Notes: a model not told the origin generated them from the sequence alone. Numbered from the stretch's first letter, positions 1 through 12,411 are shown. The stretch is DNA of 64,000 bases from Sthenelais limicola (GCA_942159475.1 OW804102.1:29146873-29210872), one strand, 5' to 3'. Made by a program: numbers and translations.

Positions 1-1139
1 CTGTTTTGTTTTATTTTATTAATTTTTACTCACTGCCTATTATCTTTTCGTAGTTTATCATATAAGCCTTATGGTAGGTTGACTTGAACGAGCAGTAAAG
101 CAATGTAGAACAAGCTCGATCTAGGAGATGAATCCTATTCACTCCCCATATTGTGACATATAACAATGTACTTTGTTATATGAATGAACCCTTACATGTT
201 AAGCCTTCTGTATTGAATGACCAAACATTGGGAGTACCACCTAGTCATTAGACATCTTATTTAACCAATATAATTAGATAAAAGTAGCCCTCTTTAGTAA
301 ATCCATTCCAAATTAGGGTAACAGCCGGAAGAAATACGCTAAATTATTGGTTCGGCGAATAATGTCGACCCGTTTGTTCAACCTATCAATACAAATGTAA
401 CCTCAAGTATTTGTGATACTAGACCTGTATGCAGTCCCTCTCAAATAAGAATACTGCACCCATACCCCATTCAAATTCTCAAAATTCTGTTAATGCAGAC
501 ACCCTCGTTGTTATGTAGACACCCTCATTACATGGCATTCCATTCCAGTATTGATGAAGAGTATGATTTGTATTTTTATGTAAGTTGTACAAGATATATA
601 TGGAGATATGGAGACTAGAACGCCAATTATACAAAAGTGAAAGAAAGAATTCAGTAGAATGTGTCAGGAAGGCAATGTTCTGGGATAAGAATAATGTGTA
701 AGAATAGTTTGATTTCAGCAATTTCACTGATGGCATCAGCAATAAAATCTTGGGATAAATTATGCAATCTTTGAAAGCTCCATCTATCCTTCTATGGTCA
801 GTATGTAACAATTGCCAAGCAGATGTTTCAATTTTCCAAATTTCTCATGAGGTATGGACTATGCACTATTATCAGTGAACATAAGGAAGAGCTTAAAAAG
901 GACCTCAATTTTGTACCAATTTGAGTAGATTTTTCTTGATTTACCTATGATGCTCAAGGTAAAAGTAGACCATTTGTTTTAGAGATTAAGAATCCCTTAA
1001 TTAGATTGGGCGCATAATTTAACACAATATTATTTGGAAAATTTGACCCAAATGTTGTCATCATAGATTCAATGGTTACCGAAGCAAAGATATTGAGTGT
1101 ATTCTTGGTAGCCATTTGAAATAAAACAGCATATTTTGG
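1..1139. other. Intergenic, nothing recognised
   Basis: AT-rich sequence with stop codons in every frame, no inverted-repeat ends and no tRNA boxes seen. Confidence 0.5.
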
Positions 1140-2040
1140 ATAGAAGAGTTGCTCTTACCTGTGTCTTTGGATAGCTTTTTTCTATTGCACTGAGGTATTT
1201 CCATACTTCCAATGACCTTGACCTTGTATGAAGGTCAACTGAATGTTGAACTGTTTAGAAACTATACTGCATCTCTGATGTTTTCCATACACAGTTACCA
1301 AACCAACTAAAATTGGCAATTTCAGCTGTGTATATAGCTGAATATAGCAATTTCCTAGATTTGACCTTGAGAATATGACCATGATCTTTGTTCAAGGTCA
1401 TCATAAACTAGATTTGATTAAGCCCTAATTCAGATTTCATCTTGGTTGTTAAACCTTCATGTGAATGTGTTCACTTTGTTTGTATTCTTCCATCATACAT
1501 TAACAAATGTAGAAAAGATCTCAACTTCCACTATTTCTGTTAGGCTTTTTTCCATAGAAATGCATAGAAAATGCAATTGACTGTTTTTTCTATCGGCAAA
1601 AGTAGATGTAGTTAAAATAGGTCTGTATGGACAAATAGAGAATGAATACAGAGCTGTTGACCTAAGGAACAATATGCAGTAGATCACAAGGTATTTATAT
1701 ATAACCTGAGGTTACAGTAGCAGTTGAAACAACTGTATATAAAAAAATTGACTAAAATCTCAAATTTGACCTTCGAAATGGTGACCTTGACCTTTGTCAA
1801 GGACACCAAGTAGGTGCCTGCAAACAGCCCCTATACATACCATTCATATTGTTAAGTTTGGTAACATTCCTGACAAAAGGATACAAGTTATACACTAAAA
1901 ACCTTATTTTGAAAATTATTATACCCTGTTACCATGGAAACGCTTATGTTTGTTATACAAAGGGTGATCTCACTTGTGTCTTTGGATAAAAAGATTTCTA
2001 TGACCCTAAGGTAGACTTATGCCAAAGGGGACATTTGTAG
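1140..2040. repeat. Dispersed repeat rich in TGACCTTGA words
   Basis: Several TGACCTTGA/TCAAGGTCA words (1213, 1372, 1392, 1782) and a direct repeat of a TGTGTCTTTGGATA segment at about 1160 and 1976 suggest an old element or an internally duplicated repeat. There is no reading frame. The 1781-1808 stretch folds back on itself (GGTGACCTTGAC with GTCAAGGACACC). Confidence 0.4.
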
Positions 2041-2063
2041 CATGACTTGAAGTATAAAGTCAC

Positions 2064-2651
2064 TTAAGGATGATCGCGGGTATTTCGTGGGTTACCAAAA
2101 ACGGCGGAGATTTTACGACATTGACCATGTTCATATTTATTTATTTTTCTATCATTTCTTAGGTTAGTGATGTTCAGTTATTAAAAAGAAACACTTCTGA
2201 AGATTGAACAGATTAGTATATGTTTTTTTTCTTGTTTGTCATTCTTTTACGACACCGTAAGCCACCTTGTTTACATTGAGATTCTAAGCTATTCTACTGA
2301 TATGTCAAGTTCGGGGGCCTGCAGCTCCTAAAGTAATCTGGGAACCACCAATTTTCTTGTTATTTTCAGAAAATATATTCCTTAAACTATAATATACTAA
2401 AGAATCAGCCAACTGTATTTACAATTTATGGTTTAAAATGGATGAAACGTTTCAAAAACACTCTTTTCTCCATAGACGGCCATGTTAAATTAATTAAATA
2501 ACTTTTTATTTTCAAACAGAAATAGCAAAAAATCTAATTTGGGAACCCCCCTTAAAAAAATTATATTTGAAATCAGCATGATTTGGAGTACAAACTGTGA
2601 AAAAATCAGGCTGATCTATTTACTTTGGGAAATACCCGCGATCATCCTTAA
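2064..2651. mobile_element. TTAA-flanked terminal-inverted-repeat element, 588 bp
   Basis: A 19-bp inverted repeat GGATGATCGCGGGTATTTC (2068-2086) has its exact complement at 2629-2647. Each end is flanked by TTAA (2064-2067, 2648-2651), as with piggyBac-type target choice, though the termini do not read like canonical piggyBac ends. There is no coding capacity inside. Confidence 0.75.
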
Positions 2652-5122
2652 CCCACCCACTATTGGGCAATTAAAAGATTTACTATTTTATTCTATAGTT
2701 GTTTAGTAGTATATAAGTAGAAAATAAATATTTTACTTTTGATCTTAATTAACCTCATTTACACATACACACACGCGAATACATGTGTACATCAATTTTC
2801 CCATTGGCAATGATAAAGATAAATGAATGAGATCTAATTTTAGCTTGTGCATCTCTATTCCTGCTATACCTGTTCCTTCAACTTCTATTGAGGCATATTG
2901 TATTCCTTTGCAGGCAAACTGCCTGAAGAGTCTCAATATAAGATATCCCTATAGATTCACACATAGAGTTCACGCCCTCGAACCTATACCCCTCTAGAGC
3001 AAAGTGTCATTAGTATGTCTTACATACAAAAGGCAAAGGGCCAAACCAATTGTGGCAGGACCAAGGGCATATATAATGGAACACGATAAATAGCATCATA
3101 TTAGTGAGATGACAATCAAAGAGGGCGAGAGAGAGAAGGAAATACTGCCAAAATGGTTCACAATAGATTTACCTGTCGACACGCATTGTGGTGTATATAG
3201 GACTTGGCTGGAACTTATATTACTTCTAAGGCTGGACGGACTTCGGCTATCTCCTCTCTTTCTCTCCCTCTTTTGATTTGAAAAGTATGTATTGTTTATT
3301 CAGGATATTGATTATATTCTCATCGCAACCTCTCTCTTTCTCTCTCTTTCTCTCTTCCACCCCCCCCCCCCCCCCCGCCCATCCCCCCCTTGTAAATATG
3401 AGTTTCCATAATATGTCATCATGTCTTTTATCACTATAAATATTTTACATAGAATATGATATAGATCTAAATAGTGTTATCTTGAGTTGTTTGTTTGCAG
3501 AGAGATAAAGAGAGAAAAATCTGAAAAAAATCAAAAAATTATAAAAGGCATCAAAAGGGTGCGAACCAAAAGGGGGAACAAAATAGAGAAAATGAAACCA
3601 GAATTTTGTTCAGTTCAAGAAAACGTTTTTGATACAGATGCTTTAGCATTGTAGAGGCCTCGTTGACAGGAAATTTAATAAAGAATGTGATTAAAAACAA
3701 CAACAAAATAGATCTAAATAGAACAACGAGTCTGTAAGTAGCGGACATTTTATTTTAGAATTCATGTAGAAATCGCACGTTCGTCGTGCTTAGGATTTCT
3801 GTAAAATTAGGATAGATACATTTTTTAACGTTAAATGATCGTCTACTTAAACTGAAAGTATCACCGTTGACAATGATAGAGTTTATGGAGAATAAAAAAC
3901 AAAGAACAAAACACATTTCTATGGGTCGTCATATAATCAACACATCCTTTCACATTTTAAAGGATTTTATTTATATTAAGCATAACGGATTTGAAATGTT
4001 GTGCTAATGGTTCTCTGAAGTTGGCAAAGATTATCTAATCTGCCTGTTGATATGATATAATCACTCCTGAGCTCATCAATCGCCTGCATGGTGGAAACAT
4101 ACTGTCTGATTCCATTGTTACACCTTATTGTCTCATATGATATATGCACCCCTAAAATGTTAGTTCATTAGCTCCTACCTGTATTAGTTTTACCTGCATG
4201 GCATTAAACCTGACACCAAGTTTATGTACGTGAAAATGCCTTCATTAGAACAGAAATAGTTATAATGTTGATTTAAATGCACCGGTTTTACTTGTGTTAT
4301 TCAAGTATTGAAAAGGTTAACGTAGACTTTAAAGATAAAAACAATAAATAGGGACAAGCTTACTAGAACAAAATATCCAGTATGATAGTGTAGAATTGTG
4401 GCCTTTAATTTGACAAAATCGGCCACAATCCTATGTACACTGTTTGACGAAATCTAAACCTATTACTTTGGACACATTGTGTTCAGATTTGATTCAGAAA
4501 TAAACGGGCAAGGCAAAAGCTTGCCCCGAACCGTAAGTTTAATTCTTAACCTAATACTGAAAATGAATCTTGGGCTAAAGACTCTACCTCTCCGCCGGTA
4601 AACAACTTTGTTATTGCTTAAATAGGGGAAAAACTTTCAAATGTCAATGAGATTCCCTGGGCGTATAGCATTAGCATAAGAGTAAGTGCTATTCGGAGAA
4701 CTCCAACAATTGTCTCGGAACAGAATAACAGAGTAGACATGCTTAAGTCTTTGATTTGATATTTTGTCTAAAAATGAAAATTCAAAAAATATCTGTCATA
4801 TTAGAATCACCTCTTTGATTTGATTGGGGTTTTTTTAACGAAATTTAAAAAAAAAATATGAAATTGTCATATTAGAGTCAATACTTATTCGAGTCACTAT
4901 TTCTCCGACTGGGGAATAAGACTATTAGTGAATATCAAGCACTAAACCTGTACTATGATCCTATAAACAATATTCCGAACCTTTCATCATTTGTTCATAG
5001 GCTACCCATTCTTTTAATAATCATCCAACCTAATGTGTATGTTGATAATGCCGTGCACTTAATATCAATTCTTATATTAATATAGAATGTAATGAGAGCT
5101 GTATACGATGCCAATAAGTTAA
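2652..5122. other. Intergenic; only simple sequence seen
   Basis: Contains CT-rich tracts (3255-3355) running into a C homopolymer (3361-3388) and an AT-rich remainder. No exon-like reading frame or clear transposon end was found. Confidence 0.5.
3255..3388. repeat. CT microsatellite and poly-C tract
   Basis: TCTCTTTCTC repeats are followed by a run of 16 C and further C blocks. Confidence 0.9.
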
Positions 5123-5162
5123 AGGATCTCTCGAGAGGCCGCTAGGCCTCGAGAGAGATCCT
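5123..5162. repeat. Short GC-rich hairpin
   Basis: Two arms of about 18 bp around GCTA: AGGATCTCTCGAGAGGCC and GGCCTCGAGAGAGATCCT, with two mismatched positions. It stands out from AT-rich surroundings. Confidence 0.7.
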
Positions 5163-6448
5163 AAGGTTGGTAAAAATGAGTGACGCTATACGATGGTAGG
5201 TTTTCACTCTGTTCCAGGGTGTACAAACCCCCGATCGTGATATAATGTAACATATTTCGATGTCATCCACCTCAATCAAATTTAATCAACAGCATCTATT
5301 TTGAGGTCATATATATGGCACGACGAAAGCCATCTTTTAGATGAAACTGCTTTATATGTATTAAATTCCTGAATCAATAAATTTGCACAAAAAACGCGAC
5401 TAATGTTTTGGGGACGAGGGCTAGTCTAAGAAGAGAATGAGACCAATGTACATTTGTGACATTTATAAGCGCTCTCATCCTCTCATCTTCATCCTTTAAC
5501 ATAAGTTAAATTTAGACATGTTTATACCGCTCGTAAACAACTTTTCAATTGGGCTATTTTGAGGTGAAAGTCCCTAAACCTATCAGATTGAGCCTTCCTC
5601 AAAATAGTGGCAGCTACCACAATGGCGTTGTGACAGAAGGTCGCATTAGCATGGACGTAATCCCTGGGCGCTCATTGTCAAGGGCGGAAATATCGGTTAA
5701 GACGGAATGACGGGCCAGAGGCTGGGATTATATTGACGGGAAGGTGGAATGGATGGCGGAAAGGGGCCAAAGTTCTCTTCCGCCCAAGATGACGCCATTA
5801 ATTGGACAATTGGCAAATTGAATGCGGTGTAGCTATAATCATTGCGGAATAATGAAAGGATTAGATTGTAGAGAAACAGCAAGTGAACGATTGAGAGGCA
5901 GACTTTGGGTTTGGGCCTCAAGAAATGTACGATAGGCTAGGCATTCTGCTAATTTAAGCCTAAAAAAGGGATAAATACAAGGTACATCTTCGTATATTTG
6001 ATGTTGCGTTGCTTCAATCAAATATCCATCAAATATATTGAACTTCGCTATGGAAAAACCTCCCAGTGAGGTTAAGAAATATCCATGACCACATTACCTT
6101 TTGGAATGAGATGAAGAATTACTTTTTACTTACTTAGACTTGAAGCTGAGATGAAGAATTACTTTTTACTTACTTAGACTTGAAGCTACTTGAAGCTCAG
6201 TTTCTTCTCCCTCACCTCTCAAAAAAAATCTGTAAAGTATGTATAAATCATCCATCTTTTATAACGTCTTTATTTCACCCAATTCCTATCTTGAAACAAC
6301 AATGATTTTGTAATATCTCTGTCGGGAATTGATTCGTAATTAATAGCATCAATTAATGTTGGAATATTGAAAAATGTATTGTATACAGTAGATTGGTTAT
6401 ATAGAATAAAGATTGCCACGAAAAATGATCTTCAGTAATCCAATTTTT
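5163..6448. other. Intergenic, nothing recognised apart from a tandem duplication
   Basis: No exon, RNA gene or clear transposon end was found outside the 6109-6198 duplication. Confidence 0.45.
6109..6198. repeat. 40-bp tandem duplication
   Basis: Two near-identical units beginning GAGATGAAGAATTACTTTTT and ending GACTTGAAGCT stand head to tail, with a third short ACTTGAAGCT after them. Confidence 0.9.
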
Positions 6449-6464
6449 AAAAAAGGAAAAGATA

Positions 6465-8453
6465 GTGGTCGAGAAGCTTGCTGAAGTAATAAGAAATGAC
6501 AAAAATGTAAAGGGTATCCAGTTGGGAGAGAGCGAGAGCAAGATCGTCCAATTCGCCGACGACTTGACTCTAGTAGTGAAAGACGAAAGCTCCCTGATAA
6601 ATGCTATAGATATCATTGAAAGATTCTCTGCTGCTCCAGGTTTATGTCTAAACCCCGCAAAGTCTAAGGGCTTTATTGTAGGGAATATTAAGATTACCAG
6701 TGCCAAAATCGCTCAAATTCAATGGGTTAACCAAATGAAATTATTAGGTGTCACATTATTGTGCCCCAGGAATAAAGATCGAATGTGTAAGATAAACAGC
6801 GACAACATCATAGACAAGGTGAAAAATACTATCAATCAGTGTAACAACAGGTTCTTAACTATAAAAGGGCGTATTGTAGTGTGTAATACCTTTCTTTTAC
6901 CATTGTTCCAGCACGTCTTGTCATGTATTACGTTCACTAAAGAGCTGTTTAAAACTATAAATGAACTCATGTTCAGCTTCATTTGGAAGAAAAAAGGCGC
7001 TAAAATTAGTAAAGAGTTCCTGGCCCAAAAAATTGAAAATGGAGGGTTAAACCTATGTCTAATAGAAGAGGTATATGAAACCAACCGTATCATGTGGGTC
7101 AAGAGAATATTACTCGGAAGAAATAATGGGTGGTTTGATGCAATCGCAACCCATTCAGGTAGAAAACTCGAGGATATCTTTTTGTCAAGGTATAAGCCAT
7201 CGAACCCTCTCAATAAGTTCTATGAGGAAGTATACAGAGTGTGGAACAAGGCACTCCCCAGAAAATGTAAATGAAGTATTGCGTGAGAGACTTTGGAATA
7301 ATAGACATGTTAAACTAAAAGGCTCCATGTTACATTGGAAGAAATGGGAGCAGTTCGGAATATCAACTGTAGGTGACATAGTTCAAGAAAATGGCTTCAT
7401 TATGCCCACAAGGGACATTATTAGATATTTTAGCTTTCTGCCTAAAGCATCACAGAGAATCGAATTGAAAACAGCCATACCTGACAAATGGCTCAAAATA
7501 ATTAGAGATAATGATGCAAGCCTAGAAGACGGTTCAATTGATTTCAACATAAGAGGCCGTAAGCTGAATATAATCAAGTGTAATGCCAAGCAGGTATATA
7601 ATGAATTAATCTTGGGTCGAAAGGTGAAAAGAAAAAAACTTGACAGTTGGCAAGAGGACTTGCGCCTCAACGATATACAGTTCGACAAAATCGACTGGAA
7701 AGAAACGTTCATGTTACCCTGTAAAATAACTCCTGAAGCGAGAATTCAGCAGTTTCAATATAGGATTATTCACAGAACAATAACGTGTAATGTATATTTG
7801 TCTAACATTGGCATCGTCAGGAACAACAAGTGTACTCTATGTAATAAAAGGGACGAAATAGTCCACTTTTTCATTCTATGTAATAAAGCGTATAGACTCT
7901 GGGAAAACATCCTGGAATGGATAAGAGATATAGGATATCTAAACAGAGGATATAAAGGTGAAGAATTAATTCTCACTAAGAGAAGTAGAGTGGTAGTCAA
8001 TAATCTTCATATTATGTTCGGAATCGATCAAACCAACTTATGTACTAAAATAGTTAACTGGCTGTTTTTCCAAGTGAAGGCATACATTCACAGAGTCAAG
8101 CTATTTGATCGAGGGAATTTTTCTCTCCTTCACCTAATGTGTGAATTAAGAATGAGAATTTCTACCATTGAACATATGGTTTTAAGATGGTCATAGCATA
8201 AATGATGAGTCATTTGTTTTATATAGTCTTGAAAATAAGATTCATATTTTGACCCTACTGTATGACTGGTGTGCGTTAGTGCTGTGTCAGCAGGAAATAA
8301 AGAACAGCTATAAGGTCAAAAAAAAAAAAAAGAATGAGAATTTCCGTCATCCTGCATGCACAAAAAATCCATATTGTAAGCAAAGAAGAGAATAGACTAT
8401 GGAGAACCTTAAAGGACGATACCACCGAGCTGATTGACACTTTGAAAACCTAA
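6465..8453 (+). pseudogene. LINE ORF2-like reverse transcriptase remnant, frameshifted and interrupted
   Basis: Frame 3 from 6465 is open to a stop at 7274. The homologous reading continues in frame 1 from about 7260 (PENVNEVLRERLWNN) to 8162. The switch lies at a CCCC run (7256-7259) where one extra C would explain it. A 167-bp insertion then brings a false stop at 8196. Past the insertion the host frame resumes at 8331 (RMRISVILHAQ) and stops at 8451-8453. There is no endonuclease domain and no first ORF, so the copy is dead. Confidence 0.85.
8163..8330 (+). mobile_element. Short A-tailed retroelement inserted in the LINE
   Basis: About 167 bp ending in an A run (8318-8330), bounded by a 15-bp direct repeat AAGAATGAGAATTTC (8148-8162 and 8330-8344). 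The LINE reading frame is uninterrupted if this piece is taken out. It contains GGAAATAAAG before the tail. It could be the 3' tip of another LINE (its start encodes HMVLRWS then stop) or a SINE. Confidence 0.8.
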
Positions 8454-9370
8454 TATATATTCCTGAAATACCAACATAGAATTTACGAAACACCTGTGTG
8501 AAACCTATGCATGTCTCTTTTGTTTGATCACTACCACTTCGTATTATAAAATGTGTTAGCATTGTATAAGCCCAGCTGGCAGGGATCCTGAATAAATATG
8601 TTGCAAAAACAAAAAAAAAAGGAAAAGATATTTGGCAATTTGGGTCTTTTGAGAAGCCCCATTGAAGGGGAATTGTACATTTTATGTGTGATCATGAGTT
8701 TCTTACTTCTGTTGTGGCTGGTTTGCCGATGTTATGGGTTTGATATAGAACATTAATTAAACTTAAACTAGATGTACCTTCCTAAGGGTATAGTTTCTAA
8801 ATTTATGATTTGTTTTCGGGCTATTACTAATAGTGTTGCTCATTTGAGACTTGAGTCTTTTGACTTCGAGGTAACAAAATGCAACACCTAGTTAATCGAT
8901 ATTGGTAATCAATTAGACCACCATCACAGGGGGTGCAACTTGTTGCATAATCATGGTCGTCCAATTAAGGAAGGTGATTTTGGATTAAGCCTTAAGGTGT
9001 GAGGAAAAGAATGATTGTTGTGGGAGGTAAAAGAAAGAGAAAACACTTCAACAAACATTGGTGTAATATTACTCCAAGAACAAACATAGATATGTAATAC
9101 CAGTAGCATTTTAAACCTGATATGTAATTTATCTACACCAGAAAAAAAGAGACATTCTACTATTGCAAGATAGGTTCTTATTAGGTAAGCGTGTCCCGAC
9201 ATTAAATATATGGAGCCTGGAATGGGAAATACAAGAAGAAATGAGGGTCCAAAGATTAGTCAAAATATTAACCTCCCCACATTATATATAGGCCCTTAGA
9301 ATCAGGATCATTTGCCAGCAATGGCTAGTCCTTGACTTATTTATCATTGTGACCACACCAATCAAGAAAA

Positions 9371-9611
9371 CCGCTTTACCTCATCTTAAACCGCTTTACC
9401 TCATCAAGGGGGACTTTTTTTTACATGTGTGTTTCTGTATTTATAATATACCTCTGGCGTGTATGAAAATAGTCATCAAACATCATAATCAATATTAGAT
9501 CATAAGGATTTCATCATCATCGTCATCATGACAGTGCTTTTGGGATAAAACAAGTTTCCAAATCTGATAGTGATGAGGTAAAGCCAATGTGATGAGGTTT
9601 GAACTAAAGCG
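9371..9611. mobile_element. Small inverted-repeat element (CCGCTTTACCTCATC ends)
   Basis: CCGCTTTACCTCATC occurs twice at the left (9371-9385, 9391-9405). Its complement GATGAGGTAAAGC (from 9572) and a diverged second one (GATGAGGTTTGAACTAAAGCG, 9591-9611) occur at the right. Length about 240 bp, no coding capacity; MITE-like. Confidence 0.65.
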
Positions 9612-9834
9612 ACTGAATGATTTCTGCACCACACTAACATGTTACAGGCATCTTCCTTAAAAATGATAGAAGCATTTCATAGAATGATAATGCAGGAATG
9701 CAGAAGTAGTTAGTCGGTGGGTCCCTCTAGCGTGCAATGATAATGCCTAATGCCATTGGCGTGATGCAACTAAAATGTAATGTGTTCTAGGTAAATGTGT
9801 CAACAATTCGCACAAAAAGGATTTTGAGATAGTA

Positions 9835-10071
9835 AACAGTAGGACATAGGAAATAGGTTTTTCTATATTTTAGGTTTAATATTCTTATTTTTAAAAAAAC
9901 ATTTTTCGCAATATTTTTGGGTAGACATTTACTAGTAAAGAAGTCAAATATGCTCTATAAGATACCGCAAATATGAGAACATTCCTAATAAGATATCCTG
10001 TGAATAAATCACTTTGAAAAATATCAATTTTGCTACTTTTGACTCATTTTCCTGGAACACATCACTAATGA
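9835..10071 (-). mobile_element. Partial MITE related to the element at 42296-42712
   Basis: Shares the order ACTAGTA, ATGAGAACATTCC, CACTTTGAAAAATATCAATTTT and TGACTCATTTT with the right half of the 42.3-kb element. It abuts a partial MITE-1 copy. Confidence 0.6.
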
Positions 10072-10205
10072 TAAATACTAGGTATATCTGGGTTTATTTG
10101 ATATTGCATTGAATAAAAGTATCTGCTCGCTGTATTTTCCCAATCACATTTGGTTATTTGAGAGGATAGATTAAGGCGAATTGTACTTTTTCTGAAGATT
10201 TGACC
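10072..10205 (+). mobile_element. MITE-1 copy 1 (3' part only)
   Basis: Starts at ACTAGGTATATCTGGG and ends at the right terminus (GAATTGTACTTTTTCTGAAG then TTTGACC). The left terminus is missing. Confidence 0.75.
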
Positions 10206-10500
10206 GAAAGGTGCAACTCCTGGGTGGTACAACAGATATATCTCCATCCTTATCACAGCTATATAGACCTGTACCAGAATCAAAAGGTTCATGGCCTTGG
10301 GGACCTTGGCAGTCTCACTTTTATCCGAGGTTGCTTAGGAGGGCGTGTTCCCATTCAGGAAAGTGTTTTGAGATGCTTGTAAAGTGTCTTCCACTATTGC
10401 TTATAAATATCTAACTCAACTGTGGGGAATGTATTTAAAAAAACAAAGTTCAGTCAGTTTAGGTCAAACGTGACCATTCCAGTGGACGGCACAAGTAGGA

Positions 10501-10592
10501 GTGGCGATACCAGTCTCTGACCACTAGGCGGTGAGGCGACACCAGCCTCTGACCACTAGGTGGGGTGGGGGTGCCAGCCAGCGACCCCTGGA
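10501..10592. repeat. Minisatellite, about three 30-bp units
   Basis: Three diverged copies of CACCAGCCTCTGACCACTAGG-type text stand in tandem (units begin near 10501, 10531 and 10561). Confidence 0.75.
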
Positions 10593-10907
10593 CATTCACA
10601 CAATATATATCGATATATATAAGCAGGCAAATATATATCCAGCCATTTATTTTCAGTCAGTTATTTCGAGTTTATCCGATTTGTGCCATTAATATCCGCA
10701 GATGACAAAACCATCAATGATTAGCTAACTTATTTCTGCGTTAATTGGTCCATTCAAATATACGGATATAGTCGACTTTAATCTTAAATAAAATGATTTT
10801 CTTTTTAAAAGTAATCCTTGTATAAACTATAGATGTGCTGTTCTGGACATGTACACCCTCTCCCCTAACCTTCACCCCGCCCTCACTGTGGACTGACCCA
10901 TTCTGAT

Positions 10908-11131
10908 TATGGGCCAAGTTGTCAGAAAATGTACAATTCCTCTTCACAAATCCTCTCAAAAAAGCCCAAGTTTAATATTAAAAATCAGTTTCAAAACACA
11001 GTTCAACGTCATGCGGACTGTTTGAATCAAAACTCTGATAGCTAGTGTTGACGATTTTTCAGCCTAATTTAGCAGAATTTACTACATGTATTGATCTGTC
11101 ATTTATCCATTCTTTGAAGATCTGACCCATA
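10908..11131 (-). mobile_element. MITE-1 copy 2, near complete, reverse
   Basis: Left end TATGGGCCAAGTTGTCAGAA and right end GAAGATCTGACCCATA form the terminal inverted repeats. Interior text is the complement of the consensus (CAAATCCTCTC; TTTAGCAGAATTTACTA). Confidence 0.85.
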
Positions 11132-11165
11132 TGGCAAAACATGCTAGGGCACCAGAAGAGCCCCT

Positions 11166-11299
11166 GGGGCCTGTTGTATAAACTAGGGAAAGGAAAACTG
11201 CTCACATTCCCCTTTCCCTCCCCTAATGATTGCTTCTTCCTTCCTTCAGATGAAGAAATTCCCACAAAAATGCTTTCCGCAGCTTATACAACAGGCCCC
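11166..11299. mobile_element. Inverted-repeat element with perfect 16-bp ends (GGGGCCTGTTGTATAA)
   Basis: GGGGCCTGTTGTATAA at 11166-11181 is exactly complementary to TTATACAACAGGCCCC at 11284-11299. A third GCTTATGCAACAGGCC end lies at 11394-11410. The terminal GCAACAGGCCC-type end is shared with repeats at 18405, 21398 and 22540. Confidence 0.75.
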
Positions 11300-11624
11300 A
11301 GAAATCTAAGCTAGGTGATATGATTATTTTAGGTAATGGTGGATGAAAACTTGGATTGGCCACCGAAGCAAGGGAAAAGGTTCCCTTTCCTAAGCTTATG
11401 CAACAGGCCTCTGGAGTTGGACCTCTCTTCATTCTAATGTTTCTATACTAGTTGGTCTAAGTTGGACGGCACTGGAGATTGAAGCAAACAACCAGGTTTG
11501 GCGCCAACACCCTCTATCAACCAAGGTCTTACTACTCCAATAATCGATAATATATAATATATGAAGGAAGGTAGTAGCAATATACAATGCACCTGAACTA
11601 CTCCAGCACCAGCACACTTGTAAC

Positions 11625-11855
11625 AGGGTTAGATCTTCAGAAAATGTACCATTCACCTTCACCAATCCTCTCACATAACCCACATTTAAGACATAAATGA
11701 GCTTCAAAATTCAGCTTAACATAGCAAAACAGATACTTTAAATCAACGCGATACCAAAATACTCTTATATTCCCTATATTCAGCACTTTCCAGGCTAATT
11801 TATTAGAATTGACTAAATATGTAGAGCTGTCCATTGTACATTTTCTGACGATCCA
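11625..11855 (-). mobile_element. MITE-1 copy 3, reverse
   Basis: Begins AGGGTTAGATCTTCAGAAAA, has CACCTTCACCAATCCTCTC and the complement of the AGAGCTGCC/TTTAGTAAATT block, and ends ACATTTTCTGACGATCCAAC. Confidence 0.85.
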
Positions 11856-12411
11856 ACAAGAAGAGCATTAATTACGTGTGTACATGTAGTGGGTTGGCCC
11901 TGATTGGCAGTATATTAACTCATGTAATCGTCTATCATTACTGAATAATGAAGTGTGATTGATGCCCAGTGAAACATCTACATAATAATAGTGGGTCAGA
12001 GCATCGATAGATGTACCGCCAACTGCTTTGTACAATCTTTGAGTGGTAGGAATTAATCTAATGTACAATAATGACAATAATTCGGGGTGTGGGTTGGGAT
12101 GGGTAAGTAAATAGACAAATTGGAGATATACGAATCTAGCAAGACAGCTGAGAAGCATTACATGTATCTATATTGAAATGGAATTCATAAGTATAATTAG
12201 TTGGTCTTTCATATAATAGTATCCTTCTGGAAAAGCCACATATTTCGTTACTGCACACTCTTGCAGAATTGTATTCAATTCTGTTTGGTCTATAAAGAAT
12301 AGTAACAAATTGGGGTTTTGATAGACCTTAGAAGAAGGATACATGTATAACTATTACAGCATCTCAATGGGCAATATACTGGGGCAATATTGACACTAAT
12401 AAGATACACTT

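Larger units (their letters stand above)
6465..8620 (+). mobile_element. 5'-truncated non-LTR retrotransposon (L1/Tx1-like LINE) with target-site duplication
   Basis: The coding part begins within the reverse transcriptase domain: FADD-box text QFADDLTLVV, then SAAPGLCLNPAKSKG and the MKLLGV motif typical of LINE reverse transcriptases, followed by a C-terminal region with a CTLC...IVHFF...C zinc-knuckle-like stretch. The 5' end is cut off within the RT, as usual for LINE copies. Flanks: a 16-bp direct repeat AAAAAAGGAAAAGATA at 6449-6464 and 8615-8630, the right copy following the A tail. The reading frame is broken once by an extra base (7256-7259) and once by an insertion at 8163. The clade is inferred by eye. 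Confidence 0.9.
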
